Below are positions 1 through 11,700 of a DNA stretch of 64,000 nt, piece by piece. The DNA is taken from the NCBI GenBank assembly GCA_021234155.1, contig JAJEKV010000032.1:11102099-11166098 (forward strand). The letters are read 5' to 3'. A model generated the notes under the pieces. The model was not told where the DNA came from, ran no database searches, and saw nothing but the letters and a program-made list of their open reading frames with translations. Position 1 is the stretch's first letter. The number at the start of each line of letters is the position of its first letter. A program made the position numbers and the translations under genes. The stretch is from Isoetes taiwanensis. Taxonomy: Eukaryota; Streptophyta; Lycopodiopsida; Isoetales; Isoetaceae.

Positions 1-840
1 GCCCTAACAGATCAGAGGGCCGAAGCCCAAAAAAGTAGAACATGGGGTCCAAGCCCCGTTTCAACACAGAAATAACCAAACCAGAACGAAACAAAAGGAA
101 TACAGAGCTATACAGTAAGTGCCCATGGATCAGATGGCCACTGATCTCGAATGATAGCTTGACCTCCCCTATAAAATGACCCACTTCCGGCCGTGAGGCG
201 AGCCTCTCGCCGACACGACATAACTCTTCTTTCCGTCTCAGTAGAGTCTTTGAGTCAAGTCTTCCGGGACGGAGAAGGTGGTTCCTTTCAAATGGTTGCC
301 ATGTCGCAGGATGTGCGGTCGGGAAAGAGCATCTTGAAAGCGCACCAAGAGGTGACGAGGACAATACCATGTGCTTGGATATGCATCACCGGGTAAAAAG
401 CGTGCGGCGGCTTCATCTCAGAAAGCAAAGAGAATCACCCGCCTCACGAATACCCACAATCACGTAGGTTCAAGTATGCATCCTCGGGCAAAGTATGTGT
501 GGATCCTCAAATGACGCCATCATCTTTAGGCATATCATTCACATGTCGGGCCCAAGTATGCGTGGATCCATGTACTCTGCGTTATCGACCTCGTGCATAT
601 CATTCACATGCTCGGGGCGGGCATTGTGCTAGACACGGGAAGCAAGATTATGATCCATCGGGTTGTGGCCCGTGATTGTAGCAACAACTCTAGAAGCCGC
701 GCACCCGGCTTTGTAAGGGTAATCATTCGCATATCGGCCGCGGATAAAGGACAAGAGAGCATATCAGAGGTCTAGCTAGATATCCGGATGCGGTTCATCG
801 AGCATCAAGCCTATCTAGCGCGGCATTCAGGGACGCATCA
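1..840. other. Left flank of the CACTA insertion, no intact gene
   Basis: No convincing gene is visible. The motif GCATATCATTCACATG recurs around 528 and 593, with a looser version near 725. On the minus strand, 795-840 holds a short open stretch ending in TGA that continues in frame the minus-strand ORF found at 16325-16500, if the 15.5 kb element and one TCA are removed. This suggests the flank is the far side of one pre-insertion locus. Confidence 0.5.
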
Positions 841-869
841 CACAACAAGAGAATGGACATTTAGCGACG
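841..869 (+). repeat. Left terminal inverted repeat of the CACTA element
   Basis: 29 bp starting CACAACAAGAGAATGG; four mismatches to the reverse complement of 16293-16321. It is preceded by the target duplicate TCA at 838-840. Confidence 0.82.
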
Positions 870-1118
870 TGGGCTTGCGACGTGTGTGCGACGTGACGTC
901 GCAAATAACGTCACCATGCGACGTCAACGCGACGTCACGTGTCGCAGACATCGCCGCATGCGACGCGGTGGTGCGACGCCCGACAACCGCGGACGTGGCA
1001 GACCGCCACGCCAGCGCCACGCCTACGAACCACGCCGCATCGCGCGTCGCGTCACTTTTGTAGCGACGTGACGCCGCGTCGCGACGTGACATCGCGCGAC
1101 GCCGTCACGGACGTCTAG
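860..1118. repeat. Left subterminal GACGTC/GCGACG-rich island
   Basis: About 260 bp packed with GACGTC, GCGACGT and CGACGTC words on both strands (the core GACGTC is palindromic), far richer in CpG than the DNA around it. In CACTA elements such subterminal arrays bind the element's own regulatory protein (TNPA in En/Spm). That role is inferred here from position only. The open frames crossing it (788-1092, both strands) are by-products of low CpG-rich complexity. Confidence 0.7.
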
Positions 1119-1119
1119 T

Positions 1120-1377
1120 GTACTTTGTTCTTTTTGGAGAACAAGGGTGGTATTCTGGCCACGAAAGTTGGTCCCCAGGGTAATGTCGATATTCTGAGTC
1201 ATTTTTGCAAAAGAAAGAAACACTTACGCCCTACGTAAAAAGATTCGGCGACCCACCGTGTTGGACATGAGATAGTTTGACGCCTCGAGAAGGGGTGGTC
1301 TTCTGGCCATGAAACTTGGTCCCCAGGGCAATGTCGACGTTTCGAGTCCATTGGCAGAGCCGAATCATGATTCCGGA
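1120..1377 (+). repeat. Leftmost partial copy of the 1.13 kb satellite
   Basis: Contains the array landmarks CTTACGCCCTACGT (about 1225), CATGAGATAGTTTGACGC (about 1267) and TTGGCAGAGCCGAATCA (about 1350). It stops exactly at GATTCCGGA, where the other copies continue GAGGGGAAGTTG. The continuation is found at 8782, after the nested transposon. Confidence 0.75.
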
Positions 1378-1399
1378 TACAAGGCCCCCAAAATTGAAC

Positions 1400-2260
1400 T
1401 TGTATAAAAAATTAGCATGAAAACCAAAGATATATGTGATTTTTTATACCGACAATACAAAAATGTAAAGAAAAATCATGTGTTCTTCCTAGTTTTGCAA
1501 GATCAATAGTGGTTCATATCATATTATTTGTACTAATTCATAAATTCTACGAGTTTCTAGAAATCATCATTAGTTTGTAACGATTGTTTTTAATGTACAA
1601 TGATTTAGCAAAATCATATCCCTGTTTAATTACATGACTTCTAACGATTGTACAACTAGGTTTTGAAATCATCAATAGTTTAGAAGATGTGTTTTAAGCA
1701 TATATTGATTTTGAAAAATCAATAGTGGCTAATATCATATTTTTTGTACTAATTCAAAATTTTACACTAGTTTCTAGGAATCATTATTAGTTCATAAGGT
1801 TGTTTTTAAGTGTAGATTGATTTAGCAAAATCACTAATAGTTTATATCATGTTTAATTACATAAATTCCATAATCATATAATAGTTTTTTGAAATCATCC
1901 ATAGTTTAGAAGATGTATTTTAAGCATATATTGATTTTGGAAGACCAATAGTGCTTCATATCGTATTTTTTGTACTAATTCAAAGATTTATAGAAATCAT
2001 AATTAATTTGTGAGATTGTTTTTAAGTGTATAGTTTTTTTAGCAAAATCATTGCTAGTTCATGTCATGTTTACTTACATGAATTCTACAATCGTACAATT
2101 GTTTTTTGAGATCATCAATAGTTTAGAAGATGTGTTTTAAGTACATCTTGATTTTGCAAAACCATTCCTAGTTCGTACTATATTTAATTTATGAATTCTA
2201 GAGTTTATGATGGTCGTTGGAAATCATCATTAATTTAATGAAATGATTTTTCTATATACA
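1400..2260. repeat. AT-rich left subterminal repeats of the nested transposon
   Basis: Phrases such as ATCATCAATAGTTTAGAAG, GATGTGTTTTAAGCATATA and TGTACTAATTCAAA recur several times in this AT-rich stretch, with no coding potential. The right end (7870-8740) has its own recurring words (GATCAAATACCA, AATACCATGTCATAAAA). Subterminal repeats of this kind mark transposon ends. Confidence 0.55.
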
Positions 2261-2913
2261 TTTTTAGTATCATAATTTCGGATGTGTTTACATGCTAGTT
2301 GTCACAAATTTGTATTCTACATGCTCGTTAATAGTTTATTCTTGTGTTAATCGTGTTGTTAATATGTATTTTTCCAAATGCAACTGTTTTGAGCCTTAAT
2401 AAAGATGCAAAGCTTCTAAATATATAGGAAGCATACACGTGTAAGAATAGAATCAGGCTTCGTAGAATCAAATGAGCCTTATCAATAAATTTTACAAAAA
2501 GAAAATAAACAACGTGTCACTAATGACATAGATTAAAATCAATGTGTTGTTGCAATAATAAAAGAAACCTTGTATGTGAATTGATATCTAGCTTGTAACA
2601 GTAGCAATATTAGAAATTTTTGATTAGTGCAATGTCAAAACCAAAGGTGAATGATTTGCCTCCGTTACTTAATATTATAAGAAACCTTGTAAAGTCATTT
2701 AGCCAAGAAATTGGCAATTGTTTTGTGAGGTTTAGCGCAGGAATAATGACCACTCATATGTAAATATAGAGATACCATCGACACCATTTTAACTAACAAT
2801 TTTATAACGCTTTAGCTAAAAAAACTACTACAATGTTAAGGTTAATATCTTAATATGGTAATAAATAATTTTATAGCTAGCTTATTAAACCACTCCAAAG
2901 TAAAGCTAAACAT
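2260..2913. other. AT-rich transposon interior, nothing recognised
   Basis: I see no coding stretch, tandem repeat or RNA gene here. Confidence 0.4.
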
Positions 2914-4243
2914 CCGGAGCATGCCGGTTGGCATGCAACGACATTTTAATTGTCAGGCGTTGCATCCAAAAGGCCAGAGTTACCCTAGGACACACGTCTG
3001 AGGAGTAGAGAATCGGTCAAACGCCCGGACTGCCAAGTACGTGCTAGCTTTACATTATAGCACTAGGCTAGACTGCATCGAGTGAAAGATAGACTAGTTG
3101 CTTGTAGCAAATCGAGTTTGGTTCTGTTGGTCATAATCGCTGGTCCCTACAAGAACTAGATGCTCTGGACTCATGCCCGAGCCAAAATCACATTTTGAGC
3201 TAGCAAGAATGGCCTAACCGAGGGGCACATCATTTCTCCCTCTTGCCTTATGTCCGTAAAGGGAACATTTGGGGGTTGGGACATCCGGGCAAAGTGGATG
3301 CCCATTTTTTCTTTTGAGAACGTTTCCTAGAACATGAACTATTATTTGAATGGAGGGATTAACAAATGGAGCTGTTTTATTCCCAACCCTAGTAAATCTA
3401 TAGGGTTTAGGTTTTGGCATCCTTCCCTGCCTATGAAGGGATCAAGAGCTTGTGTGCAGGGTTTCTTCGAGGGAACGAAGAGAGGCCTTAAGAAGGAGAA
3501 CAAAAAACCCTCCCCAAGTGCTAGTTCCAAACTTTCTCCGTTGTGATGGCCCGCGAGCTCTAGACATTGTGCGACCGGAGCATGCCGGTTGGCATGCAAC
3601 GACATTTCGACTGTGCGGTTGCATCCAAAAAGCCAGAGTTACCCTAGGACACATGTCTGGGGAGTAGAGAATCGGTCAAACGCCCGGACTGCCAAGTACG
3701 TGCTAGCTTTACATTATAGCACTAGGCTAGAGTGCATCAAGTGAAAGATAGACTAGTTGCTTGTAGCAAATCGAGTTTGGTTTTGTTGGTCATAATCACT
3801 GGTCCCTACAGTAAACTAGATGCTCTGGACTCATGCCCAGAGTCAAAATCACATTTTGAGCTAGCAAGAATGGCCGAACTGGAGGGGCACATCATTTCCC
3901 TCTCTTGCCTTATGTCCGTAAAGGGGAACATTTGGGGGTTGGGACATCCGTGCGGTGGATGTCCATTTTTTCTTTTTGGGAATGTTTCCTATAACATGAA
4001 CTACTATTTGAACGGTGGGATTAACAAATGGAGCTGTTTTATTCCCCCGATACCTAAACCCTACAAAATCTGTAGGGTTTAGGTTTTGGCAGCCTTCCCC
4101 CGCCTCGAAGGGGTCAAGAGCTTGCGTGCAGGGTTCCTTCGATGGTTTGAAGAGAGACCTTAAGAAGGAGAACAAAAAACCCTCCCCAAGTGCCAGTTGC
4201 AAACTTGCTCCGTTGTGATGGCCCCCGAGCTCTGGACATTGTG
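2914..4243 (+). repeat. Two head-to-tail copies of a ~0.66 kb segment
   Basis: Copy 1 is 2914-3574 and copy 2 is 3575-4243. Both start CCGGAGCATGCCGGTTGGCA and end at GACATTGTG. The copies are nearly identical apart from small indels. Overlapping small ORFs on both strands are conserved only because the DNA is duplicated. Right of copy 2 the sequence leads into an open stretch (to about 4417) without a recognisable product. I infer a tandem duplication within the transposon interior. Confidence 0.8.
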
Positions 4244-5930
4244 TTTGGTATTCCTGATATGGAAGAGATTATATATCTCATTGTTGATGAATGTAAGTTC
4301 ATCCCTAAAGACCTTCTAGCTGTTTCAGGTTATTGCTTGACCAGTGTTATTGTGGAATATATTTTCAACATTAAGTTGGAGGAATTGGAATCATGTAAGT
4401 CATTTGTTTGCTTCTAAAACAAGGAGGTGGCAACATATCCTGGCCATGCCAAAGCAAACTATGGAATGCTAGAAATCAACATTGAAGGTTTTTGTTTTTC
4501 TAAGGAATGTAAGGAATGAGAATTATTGGCCATACCTCATAAACTGTGTTAAAATGCTATTCAAATATAATAGAAGGCACAACATTCTAATTTCCAAAAA
4601 AAAGCACCCAACATTGCAAAACCAATTGTGGGACATTTAACCTGCTTAAGCCCATTTCATGAGCAACAAAGTCTTTCACTGCAAAATCTCCTAGGGCAGA
4701 TGAATACGTAACTGCGTATCTTTGGGTCCCTCTGCTGCGTATCTTTCTGGCCTAGCTATGCTATCCCGTGTATAAACGAAGATCATTCTCGCGATGAAGA
4801 TCATTGGCTTGGCTATGCGATTTCTAATTGTTGCCGATCCAGCTCCATTTCTATCTGTTTGAATGCTCCCCGCTGCTCCATGCCGCGAAAAGATTATTTT
4901 TCCTAATTGCTTTACAAGAGAGCAAATTTTGTATTTTCTTGCCTTTTCTGGACTTGAACAGGTTGAACATCAGATGTATTTTTGGATCAATCATTTCTAC
5001 TGCAAAAATAGTCCGTAACACACAGCGACGTTTTGTTTTTATCCTTCCTTCTCTTCCTATCTTTTTATCCTTTCCATCTCTTTTCTGGAAGCTTTATTCC
5101 GGCAATGGAGTATCAGAAGGAATTTTTTGCAGAGCTACAAAGGTTCACGGCTACATTGGGATTTTGAGTCCAATAGGTTACGGAGAGAAACTCGGTCGCC
5201 ATGGATTTCTGGGCGAAACTGGCCCTTGCGGTGGCATCGCTCTAGGCGGCGTCGCCATGGCCAGTTTCCCTCAGAAACCCCCTGCTCCCGAAAGTTTCCC
5301 CTTCCTAAATCTTTAACATCATGGCTATAGCCATGACATGTTGGGGATTTCAACAACAACGTTTATTATTTTATTTCGGTTTTAACGTTTTGTTTGGATT
5401 TGCAGTCCAAACCTAACTTCCAAGGTCCGTCATCAGAGAAAAACACTGCGATTCATGGAGGGATTGGTTAGGGTTTTGAGCGCCTAGGGCGGCGGCGACG
5501 ATCGCCTATTGCACTGCAGCTCTCTCTGGTGGAGATGTGTTCTTTGGAAGAGCAAACTAAGCCGCTGCTTTTGCTTGAATTCATGGCTGCAGGACCATCG
5601 ACGAATCTCCTTCATAAGCCATTCAATTTGGTGTAGCAAGGGTTCGATTTTGGAGTATGGCCTCTAGTTACAATGCCTCTCTCTTGCTGCAGCAGATTAA
5701 GACTGGTAAGGACTTCCCCCTGTTGTTTTGTGATGAAGACCAGTCCGGCCTCTTTTTCTTTTTTGGCAAAGTGCTAGGGCTTTATAGGCTTTATGTAAGC
5801 TTGTTCTTTCGGTCTTGGGCTTTCATATCTTTCCTTCAATTTTGTGGGTGTCTAAGCTTTGATCCGTTTCTACCGCACTTAATGCAACAGAGAGGCTAAA
5901 TCAAAATAATCTTTACAGAGGCATTCTCGC
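4244..5930 (+). other. Transposon interior with unrecognised open stretches
   Basis: Several plus-strand open stretches occur (4190-4417, 4828-5316, 5657-5899). None resembles a family I know. GTAAG-like donors follow some (after CAGATTAAGACTG near 5706), so these may be further captured exons. Around 5950-5985 the translation ELDLNNNMFT resembles a leucine-rich repeat strand, consistent with the clearer LRR piece at 7255. Confidence 0.3.
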
Positions 5931-6328
5931 CCGCTATTGGACACCGGATGACAGAGTTAGATCTCAACAACAACATGTTCACAGTGCTTCATTCCATCAA
6001 TGATGTGAAGTTGGATTAATCTGCGAGATCTGGACGGTCATCAAATAAGGCTGCGGAAGGAGCTTACAAGAACTTGGGTTCTCTAATTTGTGTATCCTGG
6101 TTAATGGCAACAAAAACCGCCCACAATTTGCAGAAACACATCCGCCATGTTCGGATTTTCTGAGGAGGATGTCCGAACATGTCTCGCTTAAGAATCGAAC
6201 TCCTTTTTCAAAATACAAGGTAAGATATATATTCTTCCATGATCTTTGCAAAAACATTGACTTTGTCTAACAATAATAAATTGCATCCAATTTACGGAAT
6301 AGCTTAATTAGGTGATAAATTTCTACAG

Positions 6329-7247
6329 ATCGGTTGTTGCTTTTGGTTTGAATGCATTATTTGGACGGAAGAATAGCATTTATGACGATTGGGATCCAAG
6401 CAATACAAGAGATTTTATTCGGTATACTCATGGTCAAGAATTCAAAAACGGGCTTGGGAATTGGGTAAGCAAATCGGATCAATTCTCTAATTTTGGCTGA
6501 AAAAATCAGACCGGATTGTCGATTTTCTTACTTTGTTCTAATTGAAGGGAATGAATTAAGCGGAAGTGGAATAGGCACATATGTTCCTCTCGGCAAATAT
6601 GTATCAATTTGTTAAAAATTTGAGAAAAATTGTGGAAGAAACTTACACCGGATCTGAATCTAAGCCTTTGGTGATAGCTCCAGATGGATTTTACGATGCG
6701 GATTGGTTCAAAGGCCTGCTTATTGGATCTGGAGAAGGTGTTCTTGATGGGTTATCACATCATCTATATAATCTAGGAACTGGTAAGAATGAAAATGAAA
6801 CCCAAATTTTGATCGAATAGCTTCGGTTTTAGAATGATTGAATAGCTTCGGTTTTAGAATAAAAAAGCAAGTTTTAGGTTTAAACAGATTGAAATTTCTC
6901 TGTATGGCAGGTGTTGATCCTCATGTAATTGACAGAATTCTAGATCCAAGCCATCTTGACGGATTAAAAACCGTACTCAAGAGCCTGAAAGATGTAATCA
7001 AAAGCTACGGTCCTTGGGCGCAGGCATGGGTTGGAGAATCTGGTGGAGCTTACAACAGCGGCAGGCCTAATGTCTCCAATGCATTTGTTTCAGGATTTTG
7101 GTAAATTCCAGCGGAATCAGAACCTATTATCAGATCTTATACTTCGGAATGATTGATCTGAATATTTTTGAAATTTAGGTATATTGATCAACTGGGTTTG
7201 GCTGCATATTACAATACGTCAGTGCACTGTCGCCAGCTATTCATGGG
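6329..7247 (+). pseudogene. Captured GH79 heparanase-like glycoside hydrolase fragment
   Basis: Four exon pieces joined by GT-AG introns encode the core and C-terminal half of a plant GH79 (heparanase/beta-glucuronidase-like) enzyme. They are about 6329-6464, 6548-6782, 6911-7100 and 7179-7247. Landmarks are VAFGLNALFGR, WELGNELSGSGIG split across the first intron (the Glu of GNE is the family acid/base), KPLVIAPDGFYDADWF, THHLYNLG-like LSHHLYNLGTG, then AWVGESGGAYNSG (the Glu is the family nucleophile), VSNAFVSGFW, YIDQLGLAAYYNT and a final CRQ. The signal peptide and N-terminal exons are missing or unrecognisable. A frameshift after GIGTYV (about 6580) breaks exon 2. Introns are retained, so capture was at DNA level and not through a cDNA. 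It lies wholly inside the 1378-8781 transposon. Confidence 0.85.
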
Positions 7248-7254
7248 ATGAACA

Positions 7255-7436
7255 AGGTAAGTTATTTGAACCTTGATGGTAGCAGTATCCGAGGGCAGAT
7301 TCCTTTGTATATTGGAGAATTGAGAACATTAGAGCATTTGGATCTGTCATATAATCAGTTGTCTGGCACTATTCCTAGTTCCATAGAAAATCTATTATCT
7401 CTGCTCTTAATGGATCTGTCTCACAATAAACAATAG
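7255..7436 (+). pseudogene. Leucine-rich-repeat fragment fused behind the GH79 piece
   Basis: The frame reads YLNLDGSSIRGQIPLYIG, then LEHLDLSYNQLSGTIPSSI and LLLMDLSHNK. These are two and a half plant-type 24-residue LRRs (LxxLxLxxNxLxGxIP), as found in receptor-like kinases and receptor-like proteins. It begins a few bases after the GH79 homology ends and stops at TAG. No kinase, signal peptide or capping motif is present. I infer a second captured host fragment, not a functional gene. Confidence 0.7.
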
Positions 7437-8781
7437 GCTTATATGGGATTGACTTGTGGAATTAAGGAACGATTGGGTATGTTTGCATTTATATTTTTTT
7501 GTAAAGAGATTTTTAAACCTATAACGCGAGGAGTTTGAGAGTTGTGCATGTTCACTATTGTACAACTGTTCCTTCAACTTATGCATGTTTGTTCCTGCAC
7601 AACACAAAGAATTTGATGTTTGTTGTTCAGTTTATTTTTTGCTGTGCTGAATTTTTTGCTCAACATTGTGTATGCAGATCCTGCAAGCTCTTTGGTGCAG
7701 AGGAATGTAATATAAATGTTGCAATAGATGGGAATTCAGCGAGTGAGAGAATGAGTTGTTTATCTATATAATCTGTCCTTCAGAATTGTCACAATTTTCT
7801 AGTAATATGAGAAGTGTCTTCCAAATGTTGTATTCACTATTTCCAAATGTTGTCTTCTTTTTTGTCCTAAATAAAAACAATGATAAATATTGGAGTAAGA
7901 TTATTTCATAAACGAATACCAATTAATAATCATTACCTATAACATCATAGTTTGTGATCAAATGTGTTAAGCATTTAAGTTTATTGTGCTAATTAAGGTC
8001 AAATATTATGCTCTAATATCATATTACTAGAGATCATGAAGCACTATCAAATATCATATATTAGAAACTAGGTATATCTTGTCCATTGATTGCTACAAAT
8101 ATTTGAATAATTTATCAAGCCAATATATCGAGGAAGATAAATGCGATCAAATACCATTCTATTAAACTTGAAATACTAAGCATTAGTTCGTAAGCATGTG
8201 ATCAGTTAGTTGTTAGAAAAACTAACTGTCATAATTATGTTTTAGTACCATGGAGAAAAACAGGGTAAAAAAAGTCATATTAACATATTTAAACTAGAAT
8301 CATTTACCACGTTGTGTATTGGTGATTAATCACTGTAAAATATCATGAGAATTATGCGCTTAAAATTACCATATCAATATATTAAAGAAGATAGATGTGA
8401 TCAAATACCAGTCTAATAAACTTGACATACTAAATAATAGTTCATATCATATGTTTAAATTATTACATAGACCAATTAAAATTGCCACGTTTCAATACCA
8501 TGTCATAAAATAATGTTGTCTTATCACTTAAAAAAAACATGTTGATGAACTCTATAGTTTAAGTTCTTACAGAGACCAATTAAAATTGTCATGTTTCAAT
8601 ACCATGTCATAAAACAATGTTATCTTATCACCTTAGAAAAATATGTTGGTGAACCATGTTAGATAACTAGACATGGTTTGTAAACTTTTGAACCCACTAA
8701 CATGTACTGTTTTATGGATTTGATTTTCACCAACAAACCATTAAAAAAAAATCATAATGGTTCAATTTTGGGGGCCTTGTG
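7437..8781. other. AT-rich right part of the nested transposon
   Basis: No gene was seen. From 7870 the sequence is AT-rich with recurring phrases (GATCAAATACCA at about 8136 and 8398; CAATTAAAATTG with AATACCATGTCATAAAA at 8470-8510 and 8577-8610). These form the right subterminal region, ending in the 21-bp TIR. Confidence 0.5.
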
Positions 8782-11700
8782 GGAGAGGGGAAGTTGCCCG
8801 TCCGTCGCCAGGGCCTTCGGGAGAGGACTTTTGGGGCAAGCTGCTTCCGGATGGTTTTTAGGGTCCCCGCCCCGTGTCAACACCCCCTCTACGCCAAGAC
8901 ACGCCAAGAAGGTCCTAGTCGAACTCGACAAGGATAGAGCCTCAAACGTAAACCCTATGAGTTGCCAGGTTCTAGCAGGGTTTGCGTTTTGGATGCCGAG
9001 TTTTGGTCTTTTGCACTTGGGACTTGGCCGATAAGATGCAATTGAGAACGCGAAGCAAGAGGAACTGACGGAATGGAGTTTGGATCTGTACTCCTCCCGT
9101 TGTGGCAGTTAGAAGTAAAGGGCAGCTTTTGCAGTAGCAAGACATTCATAAATTCGTAATTAATGCATAGTACGGAATTAAATTCTGATTTTTTGTCAGC
9201 AGGCTTCCTAAGTCATCGCCAACATACTGAGGCAGTTTTCAAAAATTTCGGACAAGGTTTAGATCAAAGTGTTTGCATTAGAACGGTCCGGGCAACTGTT
9301 GTTGGGCAACCGAAGCCGGCACACTTGCCCAAGTCAAACAAGGCCAGGACCTTGCAAGGCCGCCTCATTAGAGGGGAGAGTCTGAACCCCAAGAGGCGAG
9401 CCCCAAAAAGTTTCACGAGGTAGCCTTTTCCGGCGGCTCCCGGGGCCGTGACGCTAAAGACCACACTCCGGATCTCGGTTCCCCTATCCGACCGTTGAAT
9501 CCTTCGTTCAAGGGCCCTGGCTCGATAAGGTCCACCAAAATCCAACATCCGTCCGGGAGAACTTATCAAACCGCGAAGCGTTCTGCGGTCGACCTTGTAG
9601 AAACCAAAGTGTTTTGTCGTTCGGACATCGCGGAGGCTCTGGAATGGCGATTCGACTTCGCCACATCGTCCGGGAGGCCGAAATTACCCTAGAGACCAAG
9701 TTGCACGGTCAGTTTTGCAAAAGAAAGAAACACTTACGCCCTACGTTGCAAAGATTAAATGCCCACCCTCCTAGGCCAATTGACTACGAGTGTGTTGGAC
9801 ATGAGATAGTTTGACGCTTCCTCGAGAAGAGGTTGTCTTCTGGCCATGAAACTTGGTCCCCAGGACAATGTCGACATTCCGAGTCCATTGGCAGAGCCGA
9901 ATCACGATTCCGGAGAGGGGAAGTTGCATGTTCGCCGCTAGGGGGCCGGGAGAGGACTTTTGGGGCAAGCTGCCGCCTGTGTGGTTTTAGGGTTCGTGGC
10001 TCAAGGCCAACACCACCCCTCTACTACAAGACACGGCGCCAAGGTCCTAGTCGAATCGACAAGGATAGAGAGCCTCAAACGTAAACCCTATGAGTTGCCG
10101 TGTTCTAGCGTGGTTTGGCGTTTTGGGTACCGAAGTTTTGGTCTTTTTGCGTGGGACTTGGCCGATAAGATGCAGTTGAGAATGCGAAGCAAGGGGAACC
10201 GGCGGAATGGAGTTTGGATCTATACTCCTCCCGTTGTGGCGCTTAGAAGTAAAGGCGCCTTTTGCGGTAGCAAGACATTCATAAATTCGTAATTAATACA
10301 TAGTACGGAATTAAATTCTGATTTTTTGTCGCAAGCTTCCTAAGTCATCGCCAACATACTGAGCCAGTTTTCAAAAATTTCTGGACAAGATTTAGATCAA
10401 AGTGTTTGCATTAGAACGGTCAGAGGCAGCTTTGTTGTTGGGCAGCCGAGCCGCACACTTGCCCAAGTCAAACAAGGCGGGACCTTGCAAGGCCACCTCA
10501 TTAGAGGGGAGAGTCCGGACCCGGGAGGCGAGCCCCAAAAAGTTTCCCCGAGGCAGCCTTTCTGGCGCAGCTCCCCGGGGGCCGACGCTAAAGACCACAC
10601 TCCCGGATCTCGGTTCCCCTATCCGACCGTTGAATCCTTCGTTCAAAGGGCCCCTGTCTCGATAAGGTCCAAAAAATCCAACATCCGGTCCGGTGAGAAC
10701 TTATCAAACCGCTGGCGCCCTGCGGTCGGCCGTAGAAACCAAAGTGTTTTGTCGTTCAGACATTGCGGAGGCTCCGGAATGGCGATTCGACTTTGCCACA
10801 TCGTCCGGGAGGCCAAAATTACCCTAGAGACCAAGTTGCACGGTCAGTTTTGCAAAAGAAAGAAATACTTACGCCCTACACGTTAAAAGATTCGGCTGAC
10901 CACCTCCTAGGCAATTGACTACGAGTGTGTTGGACATGAGATAGTTTGACGCTACCTCGAGAAGGGGTGGTCTTTTGGCCATGAAACTTGGTCCCCAGGG
11001 CAATGTCAATGTTGCGAGTCCATTGGCAGAGCCGAATCACGATTCCGGAGAGGGAAAGTTGCCCGTCCGTCGCCAGGGCCTTCGAAGGAGGACTTTTGGG
11101 GCAAGCTGCTTGTGTGGTTTTAGGGTCCGTGCTCTGGCGTCAACACCCCCCTCTCGCCAAGACACGGCAAGCAAGGTCCTAGTCGAATCTGACAAGGATA
11201 GAGCCTCCGAAACGTAAACCCTATGAGTTGCCAGGTTCTAGCAGGGTTTGCGTTTTGGATGCCGAGTTTTGGTCCTTTGCACTTGGGACTTGGCTGATAA
11301 GATGCAGTTGAGAACGCGAAGCAAGGGGAACTGACGGAATGGAGTTTGGATCTGTACTCCTCCCGTTGTGGCAGTTAGAAGTAAAGGGCAGCTTTTGCAG
11401 TAGCAAGACATTCATAAATTCGTAATTAATGCATAGTACGGAATTAAATTCTGATTTTTTGTCAGCAGGCTTCCTAAGTCATCGCCAACATACAGGCCAG
11501 TTTTCAAAATTTCCGGACAAGGTTTAGATCAAAGTGTTTGCATTAGAACGGTCCGGGCAGCCTGTTGTTGGGCAGCCGAAGCCCGCACACTTGCCCAAGT
11601 CAAACAAGGCCGAGGGACCTTGCAAGGCCGTCTCATTAGAGGGGAGAGTCCGAACCCCAAGAGGCGAGCCCCAAAAAGTTTCCCGAGGCAGCCTTTCCTG

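Larger units (their letters stand above)
1378..8781. mobile_element. 7.4 kb nested TIR transposon carrying captured gene pieces
   Basis: Perfect 21-bp inverted repeats (beginning ACAAGGCCCCCAAAATTG) lie at 1379-1399 and 8760-8780. Outside them the satellite reads ...CCGGA on the left and GGAGAGG... on the right, while uninterrupted copies read CCGGAGAGG. This gives a clean empty site and a putative GGA target duplication (1375-1377, 8782-8784). The ends read TAC/CAC before AAGG, and a 3-bp TSD is compatible with CACTA-like elements; PIF/Harbinger is the alternative. No transposase was recognised. The interior holds AT-rich subterminal repeats, a 0.66 kb direct duplication, exons of a GH79 hydrolase and an LRR fragment, so this looks like a gene-capturing non-autonomous element. 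A related TIR sits at 56654. Confidence 0.78.

Noticed and set aside
788-1223. Overlapping ORFs on both strands in the GACGTC island
   Set aside because: CpG-rich repeat sequence lacks stop codons in several frames; there is no family resemblance.
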